Positions 1 to 6,921 of a DNA stretch of 64,000 bases are shown piece by piece (position 1 is the stretch's first letter; each line of letters opens with the position of its first letter). Under the pieces are notes generated by a model. It made no database searches. It was given only the letters and a program-made list of their open reading frames with translations, and was not told where the DNA came from. A program made the translations under genes and the position numbers. This DNA is from Streptomyces parvulus (GTDB lineage Bacteria; Actinomycetota; Actinomycetes; Streptomycetales; Streptomycetaceae): assembly GCF_014648855.1 (NCBI RefSeq), contig NZ_BMRX01000010.1, positions 248,001 to 312,000 of the forward strand, in the 5' to 3' direction.

Positions 1-1
1 G

Positions 2-286
2 GTCGTCTGGCTGCACCGCGGTGGCCGTCCGGTGGGCCAGGCCCTCGTCGAGGCCGTGCGTGCCCTGGACTTCCCCGAGGGCCGGCCGCACGCCTTCGTG
101 CACGGCGAGGCCGCCTGCGTGAAGGAGCTGCGCCGGTACCTGCGGGTCGAGCGGGAGCTTCCCCGCGAGGACCTGTCGATCTCCGGCTACTGGCGGCTCG
201 GTCACAACGAGGACGGCTGGCAGGCGTCGAAGCGGGAGTGGAACGCCCGCATCGAGGCCGAGCAGGAGGGCGCCCCGGCCGCGTAG
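2..286 (+). CDS. Siderophore-interacting protein, C-terminal part (5' truncated by window edge)
   Basis: The reading frame is open from base 2 and ends at TAG 284-286, so only about the last 94 residues are present. The tail contains an AFVHGEA stretch followed by an RRYLR helix and a SGYWRLGHNEDGWQ motif. These are typical of the NAD(P)H-binding end of the ViuB/SIP ferric-siderophore reductase family, which releases iron from imported siderophores in the cytoplasm. The GTG at 32 is internal to the family's C-terminal domain and is unlikely to be the true start. FAD-binding residues would lie upstream of the window. Confidence 0.85.
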   Translation, partial: VVWLHRGGRPVGQALVEAVRALDFPEGRPHAFVHGEAACVKELRRYLRVERELPREDLSISGYWRLGHNEDGWQASKREWNARIEAEQEGAPAA

Positions 287-370
287 CCGGGGGCCGCACG
301 CGAGCCGCCCTGACGACCGGTTGGCGCCGCCCACTCCGTGCGGCGCCACCCGCGCTCCGCTCCCCCGGTC

Positions 371-952
371 TCAGTCGCCCCGCACGCGCGCGTGCAGGTG
401 CATGTCGTGCCAGCCGTCCGGATGCAGCAGGGCACTGCGCTTGGTGCCCTCCAGCGCGAAGCCCGCCTTCTCGGCGACCCGGCAGGACGCGCCGTTGGCC
501 ACCGCGTGGGAGAGTTCCAGGCGCTGGAAACCGATCCGGTCCAGGGCCCAGTGCGCGAGCGCCCGGGTGGCGCGGGCGGCGACCCCCTTGCCACGGGCGG
601 CGGCGGTCGTCCAGTAGGCGACCTCGGCCACCCCGTCGCCTAGCACGACCTCGCGCAGCGCGACCCGGCCGGCCAGCAGGCCGCCGGTCTCCTCGACCAC
701 CGCCCACTGGGCGCCCCGCTCGCCCGCCCAGCCCCGCCGCCACTCGGCGATCCAGCCGCGCACCTCGTCCTCGGAGTCGGCCGCGCGGATGTGCCACTGG
801 TGCATCACCGGGTCCTGGAAGGCGGCGTGCACGGCGGGGGCGTCCTCGTCGCGCCACGGGCGCAGCAGGAGGCCGTCCCCCGTGGCGAGCGTGGGCTGCG
901 GTGTGCCGGAGAGGGTGCCGGCCGCCAGGACCGGCTGCGTGAGGTAGGGCAT
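371..952 (-). CDS. GNAT family N-acetyltransferase (RimJ-like)
   Basis: Predicted protein of about 193 residues. It has an N-terminal LLLRPWRDEDAPAV segment, a central GRVALREV strand, the acetyl-CoA loop TTAARGKGVAARATRAL, and the late RLELSHAVANGASCRVAEKAGF segment followed by EGTKRSALLHPDGWHDM. That order is diagnostic of RimJ/RimL-type acetyltransferases. They transfer acetyl from acetyl-CoA to an N-terminal or small-molecule amine; the substrate cannot be read here. The start at 952 (MPYLTQ) is preferred because a GGCAGG element sits 9 nt upstream. A second ATG lies three codons earlier (961). The gene is divergent from the pseudouridine synthase, with under 80 bp between them. Confidence 0.85.
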   Translation of the reverse strand: MPYLTQPVLAAGTLSGTPQPTLATGDGLLLRPWRDEDAPAVHAAFQDPVMHQWHIRAADSEDEVRGWIAEWRRGWAGERGAQWAVVEETGGLLAGRVALREVVLGDGVAEVAYWTTAAARGKGVAARATRALAHWALDRIGFQRLELSHAVANGASCRVAEKAGFALEGTKRSALLHPDGWHDMHLHARVRGD

Positions 953-1029
953 GCGCCGCATCCTGCCAACCGGCGCGGCCGGCGGCCCAGCGTTTTTCCG
1001 CGGCCGGCGCCCGCCTCGTAGGCTGGCCG

Positions 1030-2004
1030 GTGATGAGACGCCGTACGCCTCCCCCGCCCTCGCCCCTGCCGCAGCGCGACGGCATCGACGCGGTACGGGT
1101 GCGGCTGCCCGCCGAGGGGCCGTGGGCCACGGTGCGGGACCACCTGGCGGAACGGCTGTCCGGCGCGGGTGCCGGCGTCGTCGACGGCATGTTCGCCGCC
1201 GGCCTGTTCGTGACCGCCGACGGGCGGGCGGTGCCGGCGGACGCGCCGTACGAGCCCGGGATGTTCGTGTGGTTCCACCGCGAGACGCCCGCCGAGGTGC
1301 CGGTGCCCTTCCCACTGGAGGTCGTGTACCGCGACGCGCACATCGTCGTCGCCGACAAGCCGCACTTCCTGGCCACCACCCCGCGCGGCGGACACGTCGT
1401 CCAGACCGCGCTGGCCCGGCTGCGCCGCGAGCTGGACCTCCCCGCCCTCGGCGCCGCGCACCGCCTGGACCGGCTCACCGCCGGACTGGTGCTCTTCGTC
1501 GTGCGCCCCGGGGAACGCGGCGCGTACCAGAGCCTGTTCGGCGAGCGCCGGGTGCGCAAGGTGTACGAGGCCGTCGCGCCGTACGACCCCGCCCTCGCCC
1601 TTCCCCGGACCGTGCGCAGCCGCATCCTCAAGGAACGCGGCGTCCTGGCCGCCCGCGAGATCGAGGGCGAGCCCAACGCCGTCACCCGCGTCGAACTGGC
1701 CGCACACCGGCCCGCCCCGGCCGCCGGCTGCCCGGACCTGGGCCGGTACCGGCTGGAGCCCGCGACCGGCCAGACCCATCAGCTGCGCGTGCACATGAAC
1801 GCGCTGGGCGTGCCGATCCTCGGCGACCCCCTCTACCCCGAGGTGGCCCCCGCCGTGCCGGCCGGTGACTTCCGGCGCCCGCTGCAACTGCTGGCGAGTG
1901 AGCTGGGGTTCACCGATCCGGTCACGGGGCGCGAGCACCGCTTCCGCAGCGGGCGGACCCTCGGGGCGTGGACGGCGTACGAGGAGTGGGCGGCCGGTCA
2001 GTAG
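1030..2004 (+). CDS. RluA-family pseudouridine synthase
   Basis: Protein of 324 residues. The catalytic motif HRLDRLTAGL is at about residues 144-153, with Asp147 as the expected nucleophile. It is followed by the KVYEAV and TGQTHQLRVHM motifs that close the active site in RluA-type enzymes. These isomerise uridine to pseudouridine in rRNA or tRNA; the exact position modified is not predictable. The start is GTG at 1030 or the adjacent ATG at 1033. The 3' end overlaps the convergent P450 stop codon by 7 bp (1998-2004), so antisense transcript overlap is likely. Confidence 0.85.
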   Translation: MMRRRTPPPPSPLPQRDGIDAVRVRLPAEGPWATVRDHLAERLSGAGAGVVDGMFAAGLFVTADGRAVPADAPYEPGMFVWFHRETPAEVPVPFPLEVVYRDAHIVVADKPHFLATTPRGGHVVQTALARLRRELDLPALGAAHRLDRLTAGLVLFVVRPGERGAYQSLFGERRVRKVYEAVAPYDPALALPRTVRSRILKERGVLAAREIEGEPNAVTRVELAAHRPAPAAGCPDLGRYRLEPATGQTHQLRVHMNALGVPILGDPLYPEVAPAVPAGDFRRPLQLLASELGFTDPVTGREHRFRSGRTLGAWTAYEEWAAGQ

Positions 2005-3494
2005 CCGCGCCACCAGAGCAGGAAGCGCTGCCAGGCGCCGCGCGGCCGGGGCTGCTCCGGCACCGGCGCCGGTGAGGGCGCCGCGGCGTACGCCGGCACC
2101 GGAGCCGGCGGGTAGGAGGGGACCGGCGGCTGCGTCCGCTCCTCCGGGCTCGGGATGCCGACGTGCCAGCCGGGGCGCCGCGCGGGGGCCGGGGCGTGGC
2201 TCGGCTGCTGCCTGATGTCCTGCTGCTCCTTGGGCTCGAACCGCACCGGCAGCTCCACCAGGTGCCGGGAGGCGATCGAGGACCGCCACCGCAGGTCGTC
2301 CTCGTCGCAGGCGAGCTGCACGTCGGGCAGCCGCATCAGCAGCGCGTCGATGCCCGCGTCGGCGATGGCGCGCCCGATGTCCTGCCCCGGGCACTCGTGC
2401 GGGCCGCCGCCGAAGGCGAGGTGGGAGCGGTTGCCCTGCATGCTCGCGGCGAGGTCGGGGCGGATGCGCGGGTCGACGTTGCCCGGCGCGATGCCGAGCA
2501 GCAGTCCGTCGCCGGCCCTGATGCGCTGGCCGCCCAGTTCCGTGTCCTGCTTGGCGAAGTAGGCGAAGACGGTGCTGAACGGCGGCTCGTCCCACAGCGA
2601 CTGCTCCACCGCCTCCGGCACGGTCATCTGCCCGCCGCTGAGCTGGGCGCGGAAGCCGGGGTCGGTCAGCACCACGCGGAGCACGTTGCCGATGAGGTTG
2701 ACGGTGGCCTCGTAGGCGGCCAGGAGCACCACCCGCAGGTGCTCCCTGACCTCGTCGTCGGTGAGCCCGGCCGGGTGCGTCACCAGGCGCCCGGCGATGT
2801 CGTCGTCCGGGTTGGCCCGGCGCTCGGCGGTCAGGCGTTCCAGCGCCGCCATGACGTAGGCGTGGCTGGCGATCGCCGTCTCGGTGCCCTTGAGGGTGTC
2901 GCGGGCCGCCTCCACCATCCGGTCGCTGTACTCGTCGGGCATGCCGAGGAGGTGGCACATCACGCCCATCGGGAGGTGCTCGGCGAACTGCCCGACGAGG
3001 TCGGCGCGGCCCTCCTCGCAGAACCGGTTGACGATGCGCTGGGTGTACCGCTTGATGTGCCGGCGCAGCTCCCGGAAGTCGAGGTCGGACATGGCGCTGG
3101 TGACGGCGCCGCGCAGCCGCTTGTGCTCGTCGCCCTCGGCGTGCGAGCAGATGGGCTGCCAGGCGATGTGCGGCATCAGCGGGTGGTCGGGCTTGACCAT
3201 GCCCTCGTTGAGCGGGTTCCAGATCCGGCTGTCGCGGCAGAACTGGGCGGGGGTGCTCACCATGTGCAGGTTCTCGGCGTGTCCGAGGACCACCCACATC
3301 GGCACGTCGTCGTGGAGCAGCGCGGGAGCCACCGGCCCGTGCTGCGCGCGCAGCCGGTCGTACAGCTCGTCCAGGTCGTCCGCCTCGTGCAGCCGGTGCA
3401 GTCCGCCCGGTCCGAGGCCGTGGGCGGGGCAGCCGGGCGGTGGGTCGAGCAGGGGTTCGCCCGTTCCGGTCGGGGAGTGGCGTTCAGGCGTCAC
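1998..3494 (-). CDS. rarE: Conservon cytochrome P450, CYP157-like, lacking EXXR (RarE)
   Basis: Protein of 498 residues ending the five-gene conservon. The heme-ligand loop is FGGGPHECPG with Cys368. The K-helix position that normally reads EXXR is EQSLW (Glu297 to Trp301), so the invariant Arg is missing. The I-helix reads AAYEAT (259-264), which puts Ala where the oxygen-activating Thr usually sits. Loss of EXXR is the published hallmark of the CYP157 family; as I recall, CYP157C1 of S. coelicolor has this same motif and numbering. A Pro-rich tail follows the fold. Its role in conservon signalling is unknown. GTG start at 3494, 52 bp downstream of rarD. Confidence 0.9.
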   Translation of the reverse strand: MTPERHSPTGTGEPLLDPPPGCPAHGLGPGGLHRLHEADDLDELYDRLRAQHGPVAPALLHDDVPMWVVLGHAENLHMVSTPAQFCRDSRIWNPLNEGMVKPDHPLMPHIAWQPICSHAEGDEHKRLRGAVTSAMSDLDFRELRRHIKRYTQRIVNRFCEEGRADLVGQFAEHLPMGVMCHLLGMPDEYSDRMVEAARDTLKGTETAIASHAYVMAALERLTAERRANPDDDIAGRLVTHPAGLTDDEVREHLRVVLLAAYEATVNLIGNVLRVVLTDPGFRAQLSGGQMTVPEAVEQSLWDEPPFSTVFAYFAKQDTELGGQRIRAGDGLLLGIAPGNVDPRIRPDLAASMQGNRSHLAFGGGPHECPGQDIGRAIADAGIDALLMRLPDVQLACDEDDLRWRSSIASRHLVELPVRFEPKEQQDIRQQPSHAPAPARRPGWHVGIPSPEERTQPPVPSYPPAPVPAYAAAPSPAPVPEQPRPRGAWQRFLLWWRGY

Positions 3495-3546
3495 AGTCTC
3501 GCTCCGCAGCAGAAGTGTGGGTCGGGGGTCGGTCGGCGGTGCACGG

Positions 3547-4167
3547 TCAGGTGAGCGCGCCCTTCACGGCGAGGGAGTGCAGGAAGCGCATCAGGGTCAT
3601 CAGGACGTCGCGGCTGGAGGCGCGGCGCCGGACGTCGCAGTCGAGGATGGGGATCTCGTCCGGCAGGTCGAGCGCGGTGCGCAGCTCGGCGACCGGGTAA
3701 CGGGGGGCGTCGGGGAAGGTGTTGACGGCGACCACGAAGGGCACGCCGCGCTCCTCCAGGCGCCCCATGACGTCGAAGCTGACCTCCAGGCGACGGGTGT
3801 CGACCAGGACCACCGCGCCCAGGGCGCCCTCGAACAGGCCGTTCCACAGGAACCAGAAGCGCTCCTGCCCGGGTGTGCCGAAGAGGTACAGCACCAGTTG
3901 GTCGGTGATGCTGATGCGGCCGAAGTCCATGGCGACCGTGGTGGCGGTCTTGGAGGCGGAGCCGTAGTTGTCGTCGACGCCGATACCGGCCTGGGTCATC
4001 GTCTCCTCGGTGGTCAGCGGCCTGATCTCGCTGACCGAGCCGACCATCGTGGTCTTGCCGACGCCGAAGCCGCCCACGATGACGATCTTCACGGCCGCCT
4101 CGGCCGTGTGCGGCAGCCGGTCCTCGGTCCGCGGGCCCGGGATCGTGTCAGAGTTTTTGAAGTCCAT
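3547..4167 (-). CDS. rarD: Conservon GTPase-like ATP/GTP-binding protein (RarD)
   Basis: Protein of 206 residues with a P-loop GGFGVGKTTMVGS near residue 34, a switch-like FGRISI segment, and FGTPGQERFWFLW in place of the DxxGQ G3 motif. The G4 position reads AVNTF instead of NKxD, so guanine specificity may be altered. This family is the small-GTPase component of Streptomyces conservons. It is thought to act with the roadblock and DUF742 proteins downstream of the membrane kinase. The 5' end overlaps rarC by 20 bp (4148-4167), suggesting translational coupling. Confidence 0.9.
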   Translation of the reverse strand: MDFKNSDTIPGPRTEDRLPHTAEAAVKIVIVGGFGVGKTTMVGSVSEIRPLTTEETMTQAGIGVDDNYGSASKTATTVAMDFGRISITDQLVLYLFGTPGQERFWFLWNGLFEGALGAVVLVDTRRLEVSFDVMGRLEERGVPFVVAVNTFPDAPRYPVAELRTALDLPDEIPILDCDVRRRASSRDVLMTLMRFLHSLAVKGALT

Positions 4168-4564
4168 GCATCACCGCTTCGAGGAGGTTCCGGTCGGCCA
4201 CCTTCTGGCGGACGATCGAGGCGCGGGCCTGCACCAGCTCCGCCGCGAGGAGGTCGGTGATGAGTACGGTCACCACGCTGAAGGGCAGGCTCAGATAGGC
4301 CGACAGCTCGGCCACGGACAGGGGTGCGGCACACAGCCGCAGCAGGGCGGCCTGCTCCGGGGTGGCGGACACCGGGGGGTCGGCGCGGGCCACGATCAGG
4401 GTGACCAGGTCGATGTCGGCGCGCTCGCCGCCCCCCTCCCCGCCGATGACGAAGAGCCGCTCGGGGTTGCGGATCTCGCCCTCCTTGCCGGGCGGGGCGG
4501 GCGCGGGCACCTCGGCGGGCCGGTCCCCTCCGGGAGCTCGCCTCCGGCGTTGGGGAGGAGTCAT
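4148..4564 (-). CDS. rarC: Conservon DUF742 protein (RarC)
   Basis: Protein of 138 residues. It has a charged, Pro-rich N-terminus, then a winged-helix-like DUF742 region containing PEQAALLRLCAAPLSVAELSA and a C-terminal DRNLLEAVMHGLQKL helix. DUF742 proteins occur almost only in conservons, as partners of the roadblock protein and GTPase. The start ATG at 4564 overlaps the rarB stop as ATGA (4561-4564), which fixes this start and indicates coupled translation. Confidence 0.9.
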   Translation of the reverse strand: MTPPQRRRRAPGGDRPAEVPAPAPPGKEGEIRNPERLFVIGGEGGGERADIDLVTLIVARADPPVSATPEQAALLRLCAAPLSVAELSAYLSLPFSVVTVLITDLLAAELVQARASIVRQKVADRNLLEAVMHGLQKL

Positions 4565-4968
4565 ACGGTCTGCCCGTTGCGCCGTGCGGGACTGGTGAGG
4601 TGGGGGCCGATGCGGGCGACCAGGTCGGCCATGCTGAGGCCCATGCGGCCGGGTTCGCAGCGGACGTCGGAGAGTACGGCGAGGTAGGCGTTGGGTCCTG
4701 CGGCCATCAGGTAGAAGTAGCCGCCGTTCATCTCGATGAGCACCATCTTCATGTCGCCGTCGCTGGTGGGGATCTCCTGGCTGACGGCGCCCGCGAGGCT
4801 CTGGAGGCCCGCGCAGGCGGCGGCGACGCGGTCGGCGGCGTCCGGGTCGCCGGAGTAGCGGGCGATGCGCAGGCCGTCGGCGGAGAGCACGACGATCATC
4901 TCGATGCCCGGGACACCGTCGTAGAGGTCCCGGAGCATCCAGTCGAACTTGCCTTGCTGCTCGATCAC
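4561..4968 (-). CDS. rarB: Conservon roadblock/LC7 protein (RarB)
   Basis: Protein of 135 residues with one roadblock/LC7 domain. Visible elements are FDWMLRDLYDGVPGI, VVLSADGLRIARYSG, an Ala-rich helix and the GGYFYLMAAGPNAYLAVL strand pair. Roadblock proteins act as scaffolds or GTPase-activating partners for MglA-like GTPases. Its GTG start (4968) overlaps the rarA stop as GTGA (4965-4968), and its stop overlaps rarC by 4 bp, so rarA, rarB and rarC form a coupled chain. Confidence 0.92.
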   Translation of the reverse strand: MIEQQGKFDWMLRDLYDGVPGIEMIVVLSADGLRIARYSGDPDAADRVAAACAGLQSLAGAVSQEIPTSDGDMKMVLIEMNGGYFYLMAAGPNAYLAVLSDVRCEPGRMGLSMADLVARIGPHLTSPARRNGQTV

Positions 4969-6584
4969 TTGAGGTTCCCCTCGTCGTCTGCCGGGGCGTG
5001 GGCCGGCTCGTTGCTGCTGGACTGCTGGTGGGCCTGGGTGATGCCGGGGTGGCCCTTGAGGCCCTCCCAGAAGGCACCGATCCAGTGGCCCGGCGGGAGT
5101 TGCCCGGAGGTGTCCGGCTCGGGCTCGGGCTCCTCGGGCGGCAGGCCCATGCGGGCGCGTTCGGCTGCCTGGCGGGCCTCGCGCTCGGCGTCCTCGCGCT
5201 CCCAGACGGCCTGTTCGGCCAGGCGCTGGCTGAGCGGCATCTTGACGCGGCTGCGGCGCTGCGGGAGCCCGCCCGCCGTCCACTCGGTCACCTCGGGGAC
5301 GTCGTCCTCCATGGAGACGCCGGCCGGGATGCGCGGGCTGGTGGGGCGGCGCTTCTTGGGCTTGCGCTGCGGTCCGGGCAGGGCGTCCGGGCCGGGGGTG
5401 GGGATCGAGGTGGCGCCGATGCCGTGGGCGAGGCCGACGCCGGGCTCGGTGGTCATCATCTTGCTGGGCACGATGAGGATCGCCCGGACCCCGCCGTACG
5501 CGGAGGCGCGCAGCGAGACGTCCATGCCGAACTGCGTGCACAGCCGGCCGACGACCGACAGGCCGAGGCGCGGGTGGTGGGCGAGGTCCTGCACGTCGGT
5601 GCCGCGCTTGGCCTGCTCCAGCAGCCCCTCGATGCGGCCCCGGGACTCCTCGCTGAGACTGACGCCGGCGTCCTCGATCTCGATGCAGACGCCGCTCTGC
5701 ACCTCGGTCGCGGTGACGTGCACCTTGGACGCGGGCGGCGAGTAGCGGGTGGCGTTGTCGAGCAGTTCGGCCGCGGCGTGGATGACGGGCTCGACCGCGG
5801 TGCCCTTGATGTTGACCTTGGCGATGGAGGCCAGGTTGATCCTGCGGTACTCCAGGATCCGGGACATGGCGCCGCGCAGCACGCTGTAGAGGGCGACCGG
5901 TTCGGGCCACTGGCGGCCGGGGCGGCCGCCGCCGATGACGGAGATCGAGTCGGCCAGCCGGCCGATCAGCGCGGTGCCGTGGTCGATGCGCAGGAGGTCG
6001 TCGAAGACCTCGGGGTTGCGGCCGTGGTCCTCCTCCATCTCGCGCAGTTCCTTGTTCTGCTGGTGGACGATCGCCTGGACGCGGCGGGCGATGTCGACGA
6101 AGGAGCGCTCCGCGGACTCGCGCATGGAGTCCTGGTGGTCGACGATCTCGCAGACCATGCGGATCAGCCGGCGCTGGGGCTCGCCGAGTTCGGTGTAGGC
6201 GGGGTCGACCTCGCCGAGGCGGCGCATCACCTCCGCGGGGGTGCTCCCCTTGCGCATGAAGTCCAGTACGTCGGGCAGGACGACGCCGCCGAGGTGGACC
6301 ATCTCCTCGTGGTGGCTCGCCGCCCGCTGTTCCAGATACGCGCTGTGACGGGCGTGCGCGGCGCGCTCGGCCCGCAGCGTCCGGCCGCGGCGTACCGCTT
6401 CGGCCGCCGCGGAGACGACCAGCAGGGTGGCGACGGCACCGCACAGGCCGACGGCGAGCCGGGCCGGTTCCGCCACGAGGGCGACGGCGGCCCCGGTGAC
6501 CGCGGCCATCAGTATGGCCGGCAGCAACAACGTGCGCGCGTTGGGAAGTTCACGGCGACCTGGAGGGGAATCAACACTCACCAT
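4965..6584 (-). CDS. rarA: Conservon sensor histidine kinase-like membrane protein (RarA)
   Basis: Protein of about 539 residues. Two hydrophobic segments near residues 16-60 anchor it in the membrane. A long helical region follows, with an RIDHGTALIGRL helix in the usual H-box position. Then comes a HATPase_c domain with AAELLDNATRYSPP (N box), EIEDAGVSLS (G1-like) and LGLSVVGRLC (G2-like). The C-terminus is charged and disordered. Family knowledge: conservon kinases head a membrane complex likened to eukaryotic G-protein systems; the rar locus is tied to aerial mycelium formation. The start ATG 6584 is chosen for the AGAGGG element just upstream. In-frame codons extend further but look non-coding. 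Confidence 0.88.
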   Translation of the reverse strand: MVSVDSPPGRRELPNARTLLLPAILMAAVTGAAVALVAEPARLAVGLCGAVATLLVVSAAAEAVRRGRTLRAERAAHARHSAYLEQRAASHHEEMVHLGGVVLPDVLDFMRKGSTPAEVMRRLGEVDPAYTELGEPQRRLIRMVCEIVDHQDSMRESAERSFVDIARRVQAIVHQQNKELREMEEDHGRNPEVFDDLLRIDHGTALIGRLADSISVIGGGRPGRQWPEPVALYSVLRGAMSRILEYRRINLASIAKVNIKGTAVEPVIHAAAELLDNATRYSPPASKVHVTATEVQSGVCIEIEDAGVSLSEESRGRIEGLLEQAKRGTDVQDLAHHPRLGLSVVGRLCTQFGMDVSLRASAYGGVRAILIVPSKMMTTEPGVGLAHGIGATSIPTPGPDALPGPQRKPKKRRPTSPRIPAGVSMEDDVPEVTEWTAGGLPQRRSRVKMPLSQRLAEQAVWEREDAEREARQAAERARMGLPPEEPEPEPDTSGQLPPGHWIGAFWEGLKGHPGITQAHQQSSSNEPAHAPADDEGNLK

Positions 6585-6820
6585 GTAGGCCCTCTGAAAA
6601 CGAATCGGCGGGGATGGGGGAGCTTGCGGCGGGGTATCTCTGGGAGTTGTCGGGGCGATCGGCGCATTGGGAACAAGCGCGCGATTACACCTCAACTCGG
6701 TGCGCTGCGGGCGAGCTTAGTCCGAGCGGATCATCGCCGTGTCATATTCGGCAACCGCCTGAAACGGCCCCGGAGGCTGCAGTAAGGTCGGCCCATTTGC
6801 ACGCCGGGGAATCATTCGAA

Positions 6821-6866
6821 CACGATGAGTGAGCGCGTACGCGCGTGCGAAACTCACTCACCGTGA
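6821..6866. promoter_or_regulatory. Interrupted inverted repeat around a 12-bp palindrome, candidate operator
   Basis: Arms TGAGTGAG (6826-6833) and CTCACTCA (6853-6860) are perfect inverted repeats. An imperfect CACG/CGTG extension lies on the outside. The intervening bases contain GCGCGTACGCGC (6833-6844), a perfect 12-bp palindrome. The element lies between the helicase terminator and the rar promoter region. It could be a regulator-binding site or part of a leader structure. No regulator can be named. Confidence 0.4.
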
Positions 6867-6874
6867 TGAGGGAA

Positions 6875-6900
6875 GGGCCCGGCGGATCACCGCCGGGCCC
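6875..6900 (-). terminator. Hairpin terminator of the helicase gene
   Basis: An 11-bp perfect GC-rich stem (6875-6885 with 6890-6900) and a 4-nt loop start 21 nt after the helicase stop codon. On the minus strand a short pyrimidine-rich run (CTTCCC) follows. It separates the helicase unit from the rar operon. Confidence 0.75.
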
Positions 6901-6921
6901 TTCGAAAGCCGTACCGTCCGG

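Larger units (their letters stand above)
6585..6921. promoter_or_regulatory. Gene-free region upstream of the rar conservon
   Basis: This 337 bp gap separates the helicase stop (6922) from the conservon start. It must hold the rar promoter for leftward transcription. It is visibly less GC-rich than its surroundings between about 6660 and 6830. It contains a helicase terminator (6875-6900) and a large inverted repeat at 6821-6866, both listed separately. I could not confidently assign -35 and -10 boxes. Confidence 0.6.

Noticed and set aside
805..3297. 830-codon minus-strand open frame
   Set aside because: It is a frame shadow of the P450, pseudouridine synthase and acetyltransferase genes; its Arg/Pro/His-rich composition is typical of out-of-frame GC-rich DNA.
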